Positions 28,443 through 39,437 are shown, counted from the stretch's first letter. The stretch: DNA of 64,000 nt from Paraburkholderia dilworthii (GCF_000472525.1 NZ_AWZT01000022.1:45888-109887), one strand, 5' to 3'. Made by a program: numbers and translations. Notes: generated by a model from the sequence alone, not told the origin.

Positions 28443-29897
28443 ATGAACAAACGCATTTTCGAGTACGGAATAACGGCGCTGCTGTGCGGCTCGTCGATGG
28501 CCGCGTCGTCCGCAAGCCTTGCGGAGGGGGCTGCTCAGCAGATCGACGTGGTGGTCGGCTCACAGCAGCCGCTCGCGAGCGGTCATACGCTGCGGCGCGT
28601 TGCCATCGGCGATCCGAGCGTCGCGGACGTACTCATCATCAAGGGTGACAAGACGGGCGGCGTACTGCTGATCGGCAAGTCGCCGGGCAGCACGAACGTG
28701 ATGTTGTGGGAGCAGGGCAAGGACACACCGCTGTCTTATGTTGTGAACGTGAGCTCGGCGGCGGCGAAGACCTTGCTGGGGCCCGGCACGCCTTCGGTCA
28801 ACGTGCTCGGCGAGACCGCGCTGATTTCGGGCACCGCGCCGACGATGGAAGTGCATCAGCGCGCAGTGGCCGCCGCCAACGTCGACGCGCATCAGCGTGC
28901 CGCGCTCGGCGGCGCAGCGAACGGCGGCCCGCCGGTCAATGCGAACTACTCGCGCGGCAAAGGCGGCGATGTCGCGGGCACGGCGGGCGGCACCGGTGGA
29001 GCGAGCGGCGGCGCGCAGGTCTACGACATCTCGACGATCGCGACGCGCTCGGTCGTGCAAGTCGATGTGCGCGTGGTGGAGTTCAGCCGTACGGTGCTCA
29101 AGCAGGTCGGTCTGAACATTCTGAAGCAGAACAACGGTTTCACGTTCGGCTCGTTCGCGCCGTCGGCGCTCACCTCGGCGACCTATGGCGCGGCGGCATC
29201 GTTTGCTTCGGTGGCGCCGATTTCGTCGGCGTTCAACCTCGTGTTCAACTCGGCCACCCACGGATTGTTCGCTGACCTGAGCCTGATGGAGAGCAACAAT
29301 CTCGCGCGGATTCTCGCGGAGCCGACGCTCGTCGCGCTGTCCGGACAGAGCGCGAGCTTTCTCGCGGGCGGAGAGATTCCCGTGCCGATTCCGCAGGGCC
29401 TCGGCACTACGTCGATCGAATACAAGCCGTACGGCGTCGGGCTCACGCTCACGCCCACGGTGCTCAGCCCGCAGCGCATCGCATTGAAGGTTGCGCCGGA
29501 GGCGAGCCAGCTCGACTTCGCGAACGCGGTGACGATCAGCGGCGTGTCGGTGCCCGCGATCACCACGCGCCGCACCGATACGACGGTCGAACTCGGCGAT
29601 GGCGAAAGCTTCGTGATCGGCGGGCTGATCGACCGCGAAACGATGTCGAACGTGGCCAAGGTGCCGCTGCTCGGCGATCTGCCGGTGATCGGCGCGTTCT
29701 TCAAGCAGCTCAACTATCAGCAGAACGACAAGGAACTGGTGATCATCGTGACGCCGCATCTGGTGTCGCCGCTCGCGAAGGGCGCGACCTTGCCCGCCAC
29801 GCCGGGCGAGCAGGCCGAACAGCGCAACGCACCGGTGTGGCGCTCGCTGTTAGGCGGCGTGGCGGCGCGCGACGCGGCGCCGGGATTTTCGAAATGA
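28443..29897 (+). CDS. cpaC: Tad pilus secretin (RcpA/CpaC)
   Basis: A 484-residue outer-membrane secretin forming the pilus exit pore. It has a signal peptide, then an N-terminal BON/pilus-formation domain (IDVVVGSQQPLASGHTLRRV, GDPSVADVLII). A Gly-rich insertion (about residues 160-195, GTAGGTGGASGG) follows, then the secretin domain with VVQVDVRVVEFSR, ILAEPTLVALSGQSASFLAGG and the closing VIGGLIDRETMSNVAKVPLLGD. Length and order fit the CpaC family. The 144 bp between it and tadZ hold no gene, and no CpaD is encoded in this cluster. Confidence 0.93.
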   Translation: MNKRIFEYGITALLCGSSMAASSASLAEGAAQQIDVVVGSQQPLASGHTLRRVAIGDPSVADVLIIKGDKTGGVLLIGKSPGSTNVMLWEQGKDTPLSYVVNVSSAAAKTLLGPGTPSVNVLGETALISGTAPTMEVHQRAVAAANVDAHQRAALGGAANGGPPVNANYSRGKGGDVAGTAGGTGGASGGAQVYDISTIATRSVVQVDVRVVEFSRTVLKQVGLNILKQNNGFTFGSFAPSALTSATYGAAASFASVAPISSAFNLVFNSATHGLFADLSLMESNNLARILAEPTLVALSGQSASFLAGGEIPVPIPQGLGTTSIEYKPYGVGLTLTPTVLSPQRIALKVAPEASQLDFANAVTISGVSVPAITTRRTDTTVELGDGESFVIGGLIDRETMSNVAKVPLLGDLPVIGAFFKQLNYQQNDKELVIIVTPHLVSPLAKGATLPATPGEQAEQRNAPVWRSLLGGVAARDAAPGFSK

Positions 29898-30041
29898 ACG
29901 CGCGCGGACCGGCGCCGGGTTGGCTCGTGCATAGGTGTTGTCGTCGGGAGGTAGACCCCCTTGCGTCGCAGGTATGCCGCAGCGGGCAACGCAAGGCAGA
30001 GGCAGGGGTGTTTGCGCCGATGCCGCAAGAGGATGGGCCTG

Positions 30042-31283
30042 ATGAACGCAAGAACGCACTCATTGACTGAGAGATCCGTCACCGACTACTTCATGTTCGC
30101 GTCGCTCGCCGACGAGCATGTGCATTGGCTTTCGCAGACGTTGCTCACGGCCGGGGCGGTCGAAGCGGTGACGCTCGATCCGTCGATGCTCACGCAGCGT
30201 ATCGCGACGCTCAATCCCTCGCTCGTCTTCGTCGACTTCTCGGGCGGACGCGGCGCGGCGGCGAGCGCGGCGACGAGCGCCGTGCGCACGCAGTACCCCG
30301 GCTTGCAGATCGTGGCGATCGGTTCGCTGGCGGAGCCCGAAAGCGCGCTCGCCGCGTTGCGCGCAGGCGTGCGCGACTTCATCGATCTGTCGGCGCCCGC
30401 CGCCGACGCGCTGCGCATCACCCAGCAGGTGCTCGACAATCTCGTCGAACCGGTGAGCCGGCACGGCCGCGTGACCGCACTGCTCGGCGCGCGCGTCGGC
30501 ATGGGCGTGAGCACGCTCGCGACGAATCTGGCGGTCATGCTGCAAAGACGCGACGCGCAACAGGGCAGGCAGGCGGCGCTGCTCGACCTCGGCTTGCCGG
30601 CTGGTGACGGTCTGCTGATGCTCAACACGCGCAGCGATTTTCATTTCGTCGAAGCCGTGCGCAATCTGCGGCGCTTCGATCAGACCTTCGTGCACACGGC
30701 GCTGTCGCATCACGCGAGCGGCCTCGCGTTCACGACACTGCCGCCCAATCTCGCCGACATGCGCGAGATTTCGTACTCGTCGTCGATCAGTCTGCTCAAC
30801 CGGCTGCGGGCGTTTTTCGACCAGCAGATCGTGGATCTCGGCGGCTTTTCGAACATGGAGTTTATCGCGCACGTCGTGCAGTCTTCCGACGAAGCGTGGC
30901 TCGTCTGCGATCAGGGCGTCGCGTCCATCGTGTCGGCGGTCGGCGTGCTCGAAGCATTGCGCGAAGCGGGCGCCGATACGGCCAACGTCAAACTGATCGT
31001 GAACAAGTTCGATGCCGATCTCGGCCTCGCGGCCCCGCAGATCGCGCAGCGCCTCGACATCCCGCTCGTCGCGAGCTTGCCGGACCGGCGCGTCGCGCTT
31101 GGGCAAACGGCGAACCAGGGCCTGCTGCTCGCCGACGCCGGCGCGCGCGACCCCTACATCCGCGCGCTCGAATCCTTGATCGAGCGGCTTGCCGGTCCTG
31201 CCCACGCGAGCGCGCCGGTGCGCGGCAAGTCCGCATTAGGTGCGCTCAAGCGCTTTATTCCTACTTCCTCCAGACGGTCATAG
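30042..31283 (+). CDS. tadZ: Tad pilus localisation ATPase-like protein TadZ/CpaE
   Basis: A 413-residue protein with an atypical receiver-like N-terminal domain (residues 1-135) and a ParA/MinD-like C-terminal domain. The P-loop region reads LLGARVGMGVSTLATNLA (about 148-165). Both the signature Lys and the P-loop Lys of canonical KGGVGKTT are missing, a known feature of several TadZ proteins. TadZ marks the polar or assembly site for the Tad machine. The start at 30042 is 9 bp after AAGAGG; an ATG at 30033 abuts that site and was rejected. It is followed after 3 bp by tadA. Confidence 0.9.
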   Translation: MNARTHSLTERSVTDYFMFASLADEHVHWLSQTLLTAGAVEAVTLDPSMLTQRIATLNPSLVFVDFSGGRGAAASAATSAVRTQYPGLQIVAIGSLAEPESALAALRAGVRDFIDLSAPAADALRITQQVLDNLVEPVSRHGRVTALLGARVGMGVSTLATNLAVMLQRRDAQQGRQAALLDLGLPAGDGLLMLNTRSDFHFVEAVRNLRRFDQTFVHTALSHHASGLAFTTLPPNLADMREISYSSSISLLNRLRAFFDQQIVDLGGFSNMEFIAHVVQSSDEAWLVCDQGVASIVSAVGVLEALREAGADTANVKLIVNKFDADLGLAAPQIAQRLDIPLVASLPDRRVALGQTANQGLLLADAGARDPYIRALESLIERLAGPAHASAPVRGKSALGALKRFIPTSSRRS

Positions 31284-31286
31284 ACG

Positions 31287-32657
31287 ATGGCAAAAGAGAT
31301 CGAATTCGCCGACAACGCGCCGTCGTTCGCGCAAAGCCAGCAGTTCCAGGACATCAAGAACGCCGCGCACGAACATCTGCTCACGCGTATCGAGGAGCTG
31401 GGCTCGGAGTTCGGCCGCTGGTCGCGTAACGCGATCAATCAGTTCGTCGATCTGGAAATGGACAGCTTCGTGCGGCTGCGGCGCATTCCGATCAACGAGG
31501 CGGAGGTTCGCGCAATCGCCGAGGCGTTGACGAAAGAACTCGCGGGCTTTGGCCCGATCGAGGATCTGCTCAACGATCCCGCCGTCGAGGACATTCTCAT
31601 CAACGGCTACAACGATGTGTACGTATCGCGCCACGGCATCCTGACGAAGATACCGGTGCGTTTCGCCGACAACCCGCACCTGTTGCGCATCGTGCGGCGC
31701 ATTCTCGCGCCGATCGGGCGGCGTCTGGACGAATCGAATCCGATGGTCGACGCGCGCCTGCCCAACGGCGGGCGCGTGAACGTCGTGATCGAACCGTTGT
31801 CGATCGACGGCCCGATCGTCTCGATCCGCAAATTCCGCAAGGACCCGTTGCGCCCCGACGATCTGCTCGGCAACGGCACCTACAGTCCCGAAATCGGCGC
31901 GCTGCTCGAAGCGGCGGTCGAGGCGCGCTGCAACGTGCTGGTGTCGGGCGGAACGAGTTCGGGCAAAACATCGCTGCTCAACGCGCTGGCGTTTCATATC
32001 CCCGAGCCGGAGCGCGTCGTGACGATCGAGGACACGGCCGAATTGTCGCTGAACCATCCGCATGTGGTGCGGCTCGAAAGCCGTCCGGGCGGCTTCGACG
32101 GCGCCGGCGTCGTCACGATCCGCGATCTGTTGCGCAATACGCTGCGGATGCGGCCCGACCGCATCATCGTCGGCGAAGTGCGTGGTGGCGAAGTGCTGGA
32201 AATGCTCCAGGCGATGAACACGGGCCACGACGGTTCGATGGGAACGGTCCACGCAAGCTCGCCGCGCGAGTGCCTGTACCGGCTCGAAATGCTGGCGGGT
32301 TTCGCGGGCTTTCAGGGCACGGAATCGAGCCTGCGCCGGCAGATTGCCAACGCGATCGACTTCATCGTGCAGATCGGGCGGCTCTCGAATGGACGCCGCC
32401 GCATCCTGTCGATCACCGAAGTGACCGGACTCTCCGACAACATCATCGCGACGCAGGAGCTTTACCGCTACGAGCCGGTGCTGTCGGCGGACGGCGAAGA
32501 GCTCGATCGATGGGTTTCGCTCGGCATTCATCCGCATTCGCCGAAGCTCGCGCGCTTCCGCCAGCCGCTCGGCGGGGCGGTCAACGCGGGCGATGGAGGC
32601 TTCGGCGGCGGCGGTTTCAGTAGCGGCGGCGGCTTCGGTGGCGGCTTCAATGTCTAG
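31287..32657 (+). CDS. tadA: Tad pilus assembly/retraction ATPase TadA/CpaF
   Basis: A 456-residue secretion ATPase of the GspE/VirB11 superfamily that powers pilus extension and probably retraction. Walker A is GGTSSGKTS (residues 221-229). TIEDTAELSLNHPHVVRLE is the Asp box, RPDRIIVGEVRGGE the Walker B region, and NTGHDGSMGTVHA the His box. The N-terminal domain includes FGPIEDLLNDPAVEDILING. The last 30 residues are a Gly/Phe/Ser-rich tail (GGGFSSGGGFGGGF), unusual for the family, and they overlap the tadB start by 8 bp. Confidence 0.95.
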   Translation: MAKEIEFADNAPSFAQSQQFQDIKNAAHEHLLTRIEELGSEFGRWSRNAINQFVDLEMDSFVRLRRIPINEAEVRAIAEALTKELAGFGPIEDLLNDPAVEDILINGYNDVYVSRHGILTKIPVRFADNPHLLRIVRRILAPIGRRLDESNPMVDARLPNGGRVNVVIEPLSIDGPIVSIRKFRKDPLRPDDLLGNGTYSPEIGALLEAAVEARCNVLVSGGTSSGKTSLLNALAFHIPEPERVVTIEDTAELSLNHPHVVRLESRPGGFDGAGVVTIRDLLRNTLRMRPDRIIVGEVRGGEVLEMLQAMNTGHDGSMGTVHASSPRECLYRLEMLAGFAGFQGTESSLRRQIANAIDFIVQIGRLSNGRRRILSITEVTGLSDNIIATQELYRYEPVLSADGEELDRWVSLGIHPHSPKLARFRQPLGGAVNAGDGGFGGGGFSSGGGFGGGFNV

Positions 32658-33723
32658 CGCGGCCTTGATCGTTGCCGCGCTCGCGCTCGTCTGCGCGGCG
32701 GGCGCGCTGCTGATCCTGCAGCGCGGCGCACGACGCAAGGAGCAGGTGAGCGCCGAGCGCTTCATCGATAGCCGGATGAGCGCCGCGCCGAGCGCCGCGA
32801 TGGGTGCCGCGATGGGTGCCGCAGGCGCGCCGCGCGGTGCTTCGGGTCTCGCATTCGGGCCGGGCGGTGGCGCCGCGGCGGCATCCGCTTCCGCGCGCCG
32901 CGCTGCGCCCGGCGTGGCGTTCGCGCCGCAAGCGCCGGCGGCCGACGCAGGGTGGCACGTCCATATGCGCTATCTGAGCGCACGCGCGCGCTACGCGATC
33001 GGCGCGATGCTCAACCGCGCCGGTTTGCGCAACGCGCGGGCGTCGCTGCTGGTCGTTGCCGCCGTCGTCGCAAGCTTATGTCTCGTGGCCGGCAGCCAGG
33101 GCGGGATGCTTGCCGCCTGCGTCACGCTGTTCGGCTGCGCGGTGTTCCTTTACTTCATGATGTCGATGCGGGCAAGCCGGCGCCGCCAGGCGATCGTGAG
33201 GCAACTGCCGTCGTTTCTCGACGGCATCGTGCGCCTGATCACGCTCGGCAACAGCGTACCCGCCGCGTTTCAGGCGTCGCTGCAAACCACCGAGGCGCCG
33301 CTGCGCGAATGCCTCGATCACGTTTCGCGGATGCTGAGATCGGGCGTCGAGATCGACCGCGCGCTGTCCCACGTCGCGGTGCTGTACGGCGCGCGCGAAC
33401 TGGAACTGGTGGGCGCGGTGCTGCGGCTGTCCGTCAAGTACGGCGGACGCGCCGACGTGATGCTCGACCGCATGTCGTCGTTCATGCGAGATCTCGAGCA
33501 GGCGCAGCGTGAACTCATCGCGATGTCATCGGAGACGCGGCTCTCGTCGTGGGTGCTGGGTATGCTGCCGGTCGGCATCGGCGGCTTTCTGATTCTGACG
33601 AACCCGCGTTACTTCGGCTCGATGTGGTTCGATCCGGGCGGCCGCCAGCTTCTTTATCTCGCGTTCGCACTGCAATTGACGGGTGCTTATCTGCTCTACC
33701 GGCTTGCCCGGCTAAAGGCATGA
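32650..33723 (+). CDS. tadB: Tad pilus inner-membrane platform protein TadB
   Basis: A 357-residue protein of the GspF-like platform family. It has an N-terminal helix (SSAALIVAALALVCAAGALL), then a Gly/Ala/Met/Pro-rich linker at about residues 40-95 (AAMGAAMGAAGAPRGA). Further helices follow and then the T2SSF domain (RQLPSFLDGIVRLITLGNSV, LDRMSSFMRDLEQAQRELIAMSSE). The start is at the ATG overlapping the tadA stop (32650), as the frame upstream only repeats the tadA tail. With TadC it is predicted to form the base on which TadA works. The stop overlaps the tadC start by ATGA. Confidence 0.92.
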   Translation: MSSAALIVAALALVCAAGALLILQRGARRKEQVSAERFIDSRMSAAPSAAMGAAMGAAGAPRGASGLAFGPGGGAAAASASARRAAPGVAFAPQAPAADAGWHVHMRYLSARARYAIGAMLNRAGLRNARASLLVVAAVVASLCLVAGSQGGMLAACVTLFGCAVFLYFMMSMRASRRRQAIVRQLPSFLDGIVRLITLGNSVPAAFQASLQTTEAPLRECLDHVSRMLRSGVEIDRALSHVAVLYGARELELVGAVLRLSVKYGGRADVMLDRMSSFMRDLEQAQRELIAMSSETRLSSWVLGMLPVGIGGFLILTNPRYFGSMWFDPGGRQLLYLAFALQLTGAYLLYRLARLKA

Positions 33724-34928
33724 CGATGCAGCCGACCGAACTCATCGCGCTTGCGCTCGCTCTCGCCGCGGCTGCGTCGCTGCTGCTTGCGGGGTTGCTG
33801 ATCGCGCGTCTTGCCGCCGCGCGCCGCAGCGCTCGCACGCTCGCACATGCACTCGACGCGCGCGCGCTGCAAAGCGCGGTTGCTGCGACGTCGCGCGGCA
33901 TGCAAGACGCGGGCGATGCGGCAAACGGTGTGAATGCGGGTCACACGGGTCACGCGGGCCGCGCGGCGGCTGCGGGCTATGCGTCCAATGCGACAAGCGC
34001 GCGCAGTGCGTCGACTGCGGCTGGTGCAGCAAACGTGTCGAATGCGGCGAACGCGTCCAATGCGGTGAATGGAGCGAACGGGGCGAATGGGGCGAATGGA
34101 CTGAGCGCGTCGGCCTCGCGCAGCGCCGCGCCAAACGGGATGCGCGCGGGCGGAATGAAGGGCTTCCTCGAAAGATGCGCGAATGCCGGCACGCGTTGCC
34201 TCGACACGTCGGTCGGGCGGCAGATCGTGGCGCAGGAAGATCGGCAACTCCTCGAACAGTGCGGCTTCGTGAATGCCCGCGCGCGCGGACTTTTCCTCAT
34301 CGCGCGGATTGCCGGCGCGATCCTGCTGCCGCTCGCGGCCGGTGCGCTCGGACACACGTATGTCGGCGGCCCGCGCTATCCGCTGCTTGTGATCGCCGCT
34401 TTGGTATGCGGCGTAATGCTGCCGAAGGTGGTGTTGCGCCGTCGCGCGGCGGCGCGCCGCAGCGCCGTCGTCGACGAACTGCCGATGCTCGTCGATCTGT
34501 TGCGGCTGCTCCAGGGCGTCGGGCTCTCGTTGGATCAAAGCCTTCAGGTAATCGTCAACGATTTTCGCGGCGTATTGCCGGTGCTGTCGAGCGAACTCGA
34601 GATCGCGCAGCGCCAGTTCGCCGCCGGGCGCACGCGCGAGCAGTCGCTGTCGCGGCTTGCATCGAGCTTCGGCAACGAAGACTTGCGCGCGGTGGTGCGC
34701 CTGCTGATCCAGGTGGACCGCCACGGCGGTGCGGTACAGGAACCGCTCAAGCAGTTCGGCGACCGGCTGCGCGAAACGCGCCGCGCGATGCTGCGCGAAC
34801 GGATTGGCCGGATGACGGTGAAGATGACCGGCGTGATGATCCTGACTCTGCTTCCCGCGCTGATGATCGTCACGGCGGGCCCGGGCGTGTTGTCGGTATC
34901 TCACTCGCTCAAGGCGATGCATCGGTAA
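33720..34928 (+). CDS. tadC: Tad pilus inner-membrane platform protein TadC
   Basis: A 402-residue GspF-like platform protein paired with TadB. After an N-terminal helix (LIALALALAAAASLLLAGLL) comes an unusual Asn/Ala/Gly/Ser-rich linker (about residues 60-140), including NGANGANGANG and AANASNAVNG. Canonical T2SSF sequence follows (AVVDELPMLVDLLRLLQGVG, FGDRLRETRRAMLRERIG) with two closing helices. Typical TadC proteins are roughly 300 residues long, so the linker accounts for the excess. The start overlaps the tadB stop by 4 bp. Confidence 0.92.
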   Translation: MTMQPTELIALALALAAAASLLLAGLLIARLAAARRSARTLAHALDARALQSAVAATSRGMQDAGDAANGVNAGHTGHAGRAAAAGYASNATSARSASTAAGAANVSNAANASNAVNGANGANGANGLSASASRSAAPNGMRAGGMKGFLERCANAGTRCLDTSVGRQIVAQEDRQLLEQCGFVNARARGLFLIARIAGAILLPLAAGALGHTYVGGPRYPLLVIAALVCGVMLPKVVLRRRAAARRSAVVDELPMLVDLLRLLQGVGLSLDQSLQVIVNDFRGVLPVLSSELEIAQRQFAAGRTREQSLSRLASSFGNEDLRAVVRLLIQVDRHGGAVQEPLKQFGDRLRETRRAMLRERIGRMTVKMTGVMILTLLPALMIVTAGPGVLSVSHSLKAMHR

Positions 34929-34939
34929 AGGAAACGGCG

Positions 34940-35800
34940 ATGAGATTGATCAAGACACCGAAGTTTTTCACGCATGCGACATGTTGCGTCTGCGCGGCGT
35001 TGGCGCTCGGACTGCTGGGCGCATGCGCGTCGAAGGAGTCGGGCTATGGCGTCGGTCCGCAAGCGGAGCGCCAGGCGATGCTGCGCGAGGCCAATCGCGA
35101 TCCCGCGCCCGACACGCCGGGCATGTATCTGGGGCTGATAGACCGGATGCAGTCGCAAGGGCTCTACTTCGCGTCGCTCGCACATATCGATGCGTACGAG
35201 AAACAGTACGGCGTCACGCCCGATTCGATCCTGCTGCGCGCGGACGCGCTGCGTATGACCGACCAGCCCGAGGCGAGCGCGTCCGCCTATGCCCAGTTGT
35301 TGCAGACGCCGCTTGCGTCGCGCGGTCATCGCGGGCTTGGGTTGCTCGCCGGCGCGCAGGGCGAGTTCGGACGCGCGGCAGCCGAGTTGCAACAAGCGGC
35401 GCAACTCGCGCCCACCGATCCGGTCGTGCTCTCCGATCTCGGCTACGCGCGCCTGCGTGCGGGCGATGTTGCCGGCGCACGCGTACCGTTGATGAAAGCG
35501 GCGCAACTGGATTCGGCCAATCCGAAAATCGTCAGCAATGTTGCGCTCTTTCTGCTGGCGAGCGGCCAGGTCACCGACGCGCAGACGCTCATGAATCAGC
35601 AAAAGCTCGCAGTCGACGTGCGCGCGGCAATCCGCAGCGACGCGGCGAAAGTCGCCGCCGCCGAGAGCGGCGCGCCGCATTCGGGGGCGGCAGGCATGTC
35701 TGCTCCGCGAAGCTTGCAAGCCGCGCCGGCGGGCACCGTCGCGAGTACGCAGAACATGATGGAACCGGCGCCGCGCGTGCTGCAACGGTTCGCACAATGA
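34940..35800 (+). CDS. tadD: TPR lipoprotein TadD
   Basis: A 286-residue lipoprotein. The signal peptide ends in LGLLGACAS (lipidated Cys29). TPR-like helices run from about residue 55 to 215, with AHIDAYEKQYGVTPDSILLRADALRM and AAELQQAAQLAPTDPVVLSDLGYARLR as clear repeats. The tail is Ala/Ser/Pro-rich. TadD is thought to act as a pilotin for secretin assembly in Tad systems. An AAAGGAAACGGCG site precedes the ATG at 34940. The longer open frame upstream lies inside tadC in another frame and was discarded. Confidence 0.9.
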   Translation: MRLIKTPKFFTHATCCVCAALALGLLGACASKESGYGVGPQAERQAMLREANRDPAPDTPGMYLGLIDRMQSQGLYFASLAHIDAYEKQYGVTPDSILLRADALRMTDQPEASASAYAQLLQTPLASRGHRGLGLLAGAQGEFGRAAAELQQAAQLAPTDPVVLSDLGYARLRAGDVAGARVPLMKAAQLDSANPKIVSNVALFLLASGQVTDAQTLMNQQKLAVDVRAAIRSDAAKVAAAESGAPHSGAAGMSAPRSLQAAPAGTVASTQNMMEPAPRVLQRFAQ

Positions 35801-35825
35801 CAGGCGGCACAGCCGCGGGGGCAGC

Positions 35826-36191
35826 ATGAAAAACACGGAACACAAAGGGGTACGCAGGCGGCTTGCGGCGCGCGCGCTGATGTCCGCGCTGGTGCTCGCG
35901 CTGGCAGGCGGCAGACCAGCCAGCGCAGGCGCGCAGTCCGCGGCAACTGGTCAGCCGCCGGTCGAGCGCAGCGAGGTCGGCCACTCGACCTCGGCATGGC
36001 TCGACCTTCAACGCGGCAACGCGCAAGCCGCAACCCCGCAGCCGATGCTCGGCGAAGAGGCGGGGCTCGCCTATGCGCGCTACATGCAGTCGTTCAGGTC
36101 GCGGATTCCCGATCTGTACGGCTCGGCGCTGAGCCAGGGCAGCGGCGGCGGACAGGCCGCCGGCATGACCGGACAAGCGCCGCAGAACTGA
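35826..36191 (+). CDS. DUF3613 domain-containing exported protein
   Basis: A 121-residue protein with a signal peptide (LMSALVLALAGGRPASAGAQ). The DUF3613 pattern follows: HSTSAWLDLQRGNAQAATPQPMLGEEAGLAYARYMQSF, given here as its two halves VGHSTSAWLDLQRGNAQAA and PMLGEEAGLAYARYMQSF. The C-terminus is Gly/Gln-rich. DUF3613 genes recur in betaproteobacterial tad clusters next to tadD, so a periplasmic accessory role in pilus assembly is likely but unproven. Confidence 0.82.
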   Translation: MKNTEHKGVRRRLAARALMSALVLALAGGRPASAGAQSAATGQPPVERSEVGHSTSAWLDLQRGNAQAATPQPMLGEEAGLAYARYMQSFRSRIPDLYGSALSQGSGGGQAAGMTGQAPQN

Positions 36192-36192
36192 T

Positions 36193-37986
36193 ATGCCACT
36201 ACGCGTTCCCACTCGCCGCGATTCGCGATGCGTTCGACCGATGCGCATGCGTCGTTGCTGCACTGTCGGCGCACGCCGCAGCCAGCGCGGCGCGATCGCA
36301 TTGCTGGCCGCGGTGTGGGTGAGCCTCGCGATCATCGCGCTCGGCGCGGTGGATATCGGCCACTTCTATTACGCGCGTCGCGATTTGCAGCGCACCGCCG
36401 ATCTCGCCGCGTCAGCAGGCGTGCAACTCATCGGCAGCGCGGGCGGCTGCGCGACGGCGACCAGTACCGCGCAACTGAACGCCACCGCCAATGGCCTGCC
36501 AGCCGACGGCATCGTCCAGACCACCTGCGGACGGTGGGACCCGTCGGCCAACGCGGGCGGTTCGTATTTCGTCGCGTCGGGCGCGCCGCTCAACGCGTTG
36601 CAAGTGGTGGTCGGCCGGCCAGTGCCGTTTCTGTTTCTGATCGGCCAGACGCGCAATCTGACGGCGAGCGCCGTCGCGCAGGCCACCAACATTCGCTCTT
36701 TTTCGCTGACCACGTCGATTGCGAGTTTGTCGGGCGGTCTCGTCAATGGAGTGCTGAACGGTTTGCTCAACACCAACCTGAGTCTCGACGTCGCGTCATA
36801 TCAGGGGCTCGCGACCGCGCAGGTGAAGCTGTCCGATCTGGCGGCCGCATTGGGCGTCGCCTCGATGTCGCAATTGCTAAAGGCGCAAGTGACGGTTGGG
36901 CAACTTGCCAGCGCTATGGCCACCGCGCTCGGTCAGGGCAATCTGGCGAGCGCGAGCGTGAGTGCGATCAACGGGCTGCAGACGATCGCGAGCGCGTCGA
37001 CGGGTTCGACGAGCATCAACCTCGGCGACAAGACGGGCACGAGCGGTTTGCTGGCGATTGGCCTCGCCAATCCGGAAGCGGCGGCATCGGCCACCGTCAA
37101 TGCGCTCGACGCGCTGATGGTCGCGGCCGAGATCGCACATGGCTCGGCGGCTGTGAACCTCGGCACCGCGCTGAACCTGGGTCCGCTCGCGAGCGTGACG
37201 GCGCAGGCGCGGGTCCTGCAACCGCCGGTGATCGCGGTCGGCGAGGCCGGCACTGACGCAAACGGCAAGCCCCGCACCAGCGCGCATTCGGCGACCATCC
37301 GGCTGTATCTGAACGTCAAGCTGCTCAACGTCAGCATTCCGTCGCTCGTCAATATCAGCGCACTGAATCTGCCGATTTACCTCGAAGTCGCGCAGGGCAC
37401 CGCCGATCTCCAAAGCACGCAATGCTCGACGCAAAAATCCACCAGCTATAGCTGGGTCTCGGCGAAGCCGGGCCTTACGACGCTGTGCGTGAGCGGCGAT
37501 GCATCCAGTAATTTGACGAACACCACGGGGCCGGCAAGCTGCTCGCAACCGGCGCAATTGACCTCGGTCAGCATGCCGCTGATCAGTCTGAACGCGATCG
37601 ATGTGTCGGTCGGCAACTCGCCGGCGAGCGGTTTCACTGCGACTTTTCAGGCACAGCAACAGACCGTCTTCAAATTCAACAACGTGACTGGCGACAGCGA
37701 CGACTATCAAAGCACCGACACCAACGGCCTTGGCTCGGCGGCAGGCGGTCTCGTTAGCCAGCTCGCGAGCGGCCTTGCAGGTTCGATGCATGCGACGGCG
37801 CTTGGTTTAGACGTCACGGCCCTCGCCGGGCCGCTCTTCACCGGGCTCGCTGCTTTGCTCACGCCCGTGCTCAATTCGCTCGACCTGCTTCTCGTTCCGC
37901 TCCTGCAGCTCCTCGGCGTGCAGGTCGGCGTCAGCACGGTTCACGACCTCGGACTTGCCTGCGGTCAGGCACAACTGGTTTATTGA
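36193..37986 (+). CDS. tadG: TadG-like pilus assembly protein (DUF2134)
   Basis: A 597-residue protein. The N-terminal Tad segment RRSQRGAIALLAAVWVSLAI is followed by a single membrane helix and ALGAVDIGHFYYARRDLQRT with ADLAASAGVQ, the pattern of TadG/DUF2134 proteins. The large extracytoplasmic part is rich in Ala, Ser and Leu (NLGTALNLG, LNALDALMVA) and has Cys pairs in ATTQ- and CSQPAQ-type contexts. No von Willebrand A motif is evident. The start is one base after the DUF3613 stop. TadG proteins are envelope components of Tad machines with a poorly defined role. Confidence 0.85.
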   Translation: MPLRVPTRRDSRCVRPMRMRRCCTVGARRSQRGAIALLAAVWVSLAIIALGAVDIGHFYYARRDLQRTADLAASAGVQLIGSAGGCATATSTAQLNATANGLPADGIVQTTCGRWDPSANAGGSYFVASGAPLNALQVVVGRPVPFLFLIGQTRNLTASAVAQATNIRSFSLTTSIASLSGGLVNGVLNGLLNTNLSLDVASYQGLATAQVKLSDLAAALGVASMSQLLKAQVTVGQLASAMATALGQGNLASASVSAINGLQTIASASTGSTSINLGDKTGTSGLLAIGLANPEAAASATVNALDALMVAAEIAHGSAAVNLGTALNLGPLASVTAQARVLQPPVIAVGEAGTDANGKPRTSAHSATIRLYLNVKLLNVSIPSLVNISALNLPIYLEVAQGTADLQSTQCSTQKSTSYSWVSAKPGLTTLCVSGDASSNLTNTTGPASCSQPAQLTSVSMPLISLNAIDVSVGNSPASGFTATFQAQQQTVFKFNNVTGDSDDYQSTDTNGLGSAAGGLVSQLASGLAGSMHATALGLDVTALAGPLFTGLAALLTPVLNSLDLLLVPLLQLLGVQVGVSTVHDLGLACGQAQLVY

Positions 37987-37996
37987 TTCGGCGACC

Positions 37997-39388
<1,392 letters not shown>

Positions 39389-39437
39389 TAATGAGACGAT
39401 TGGGAACTAAAACAAAAACTGTCGAAGCAGGAATTAC

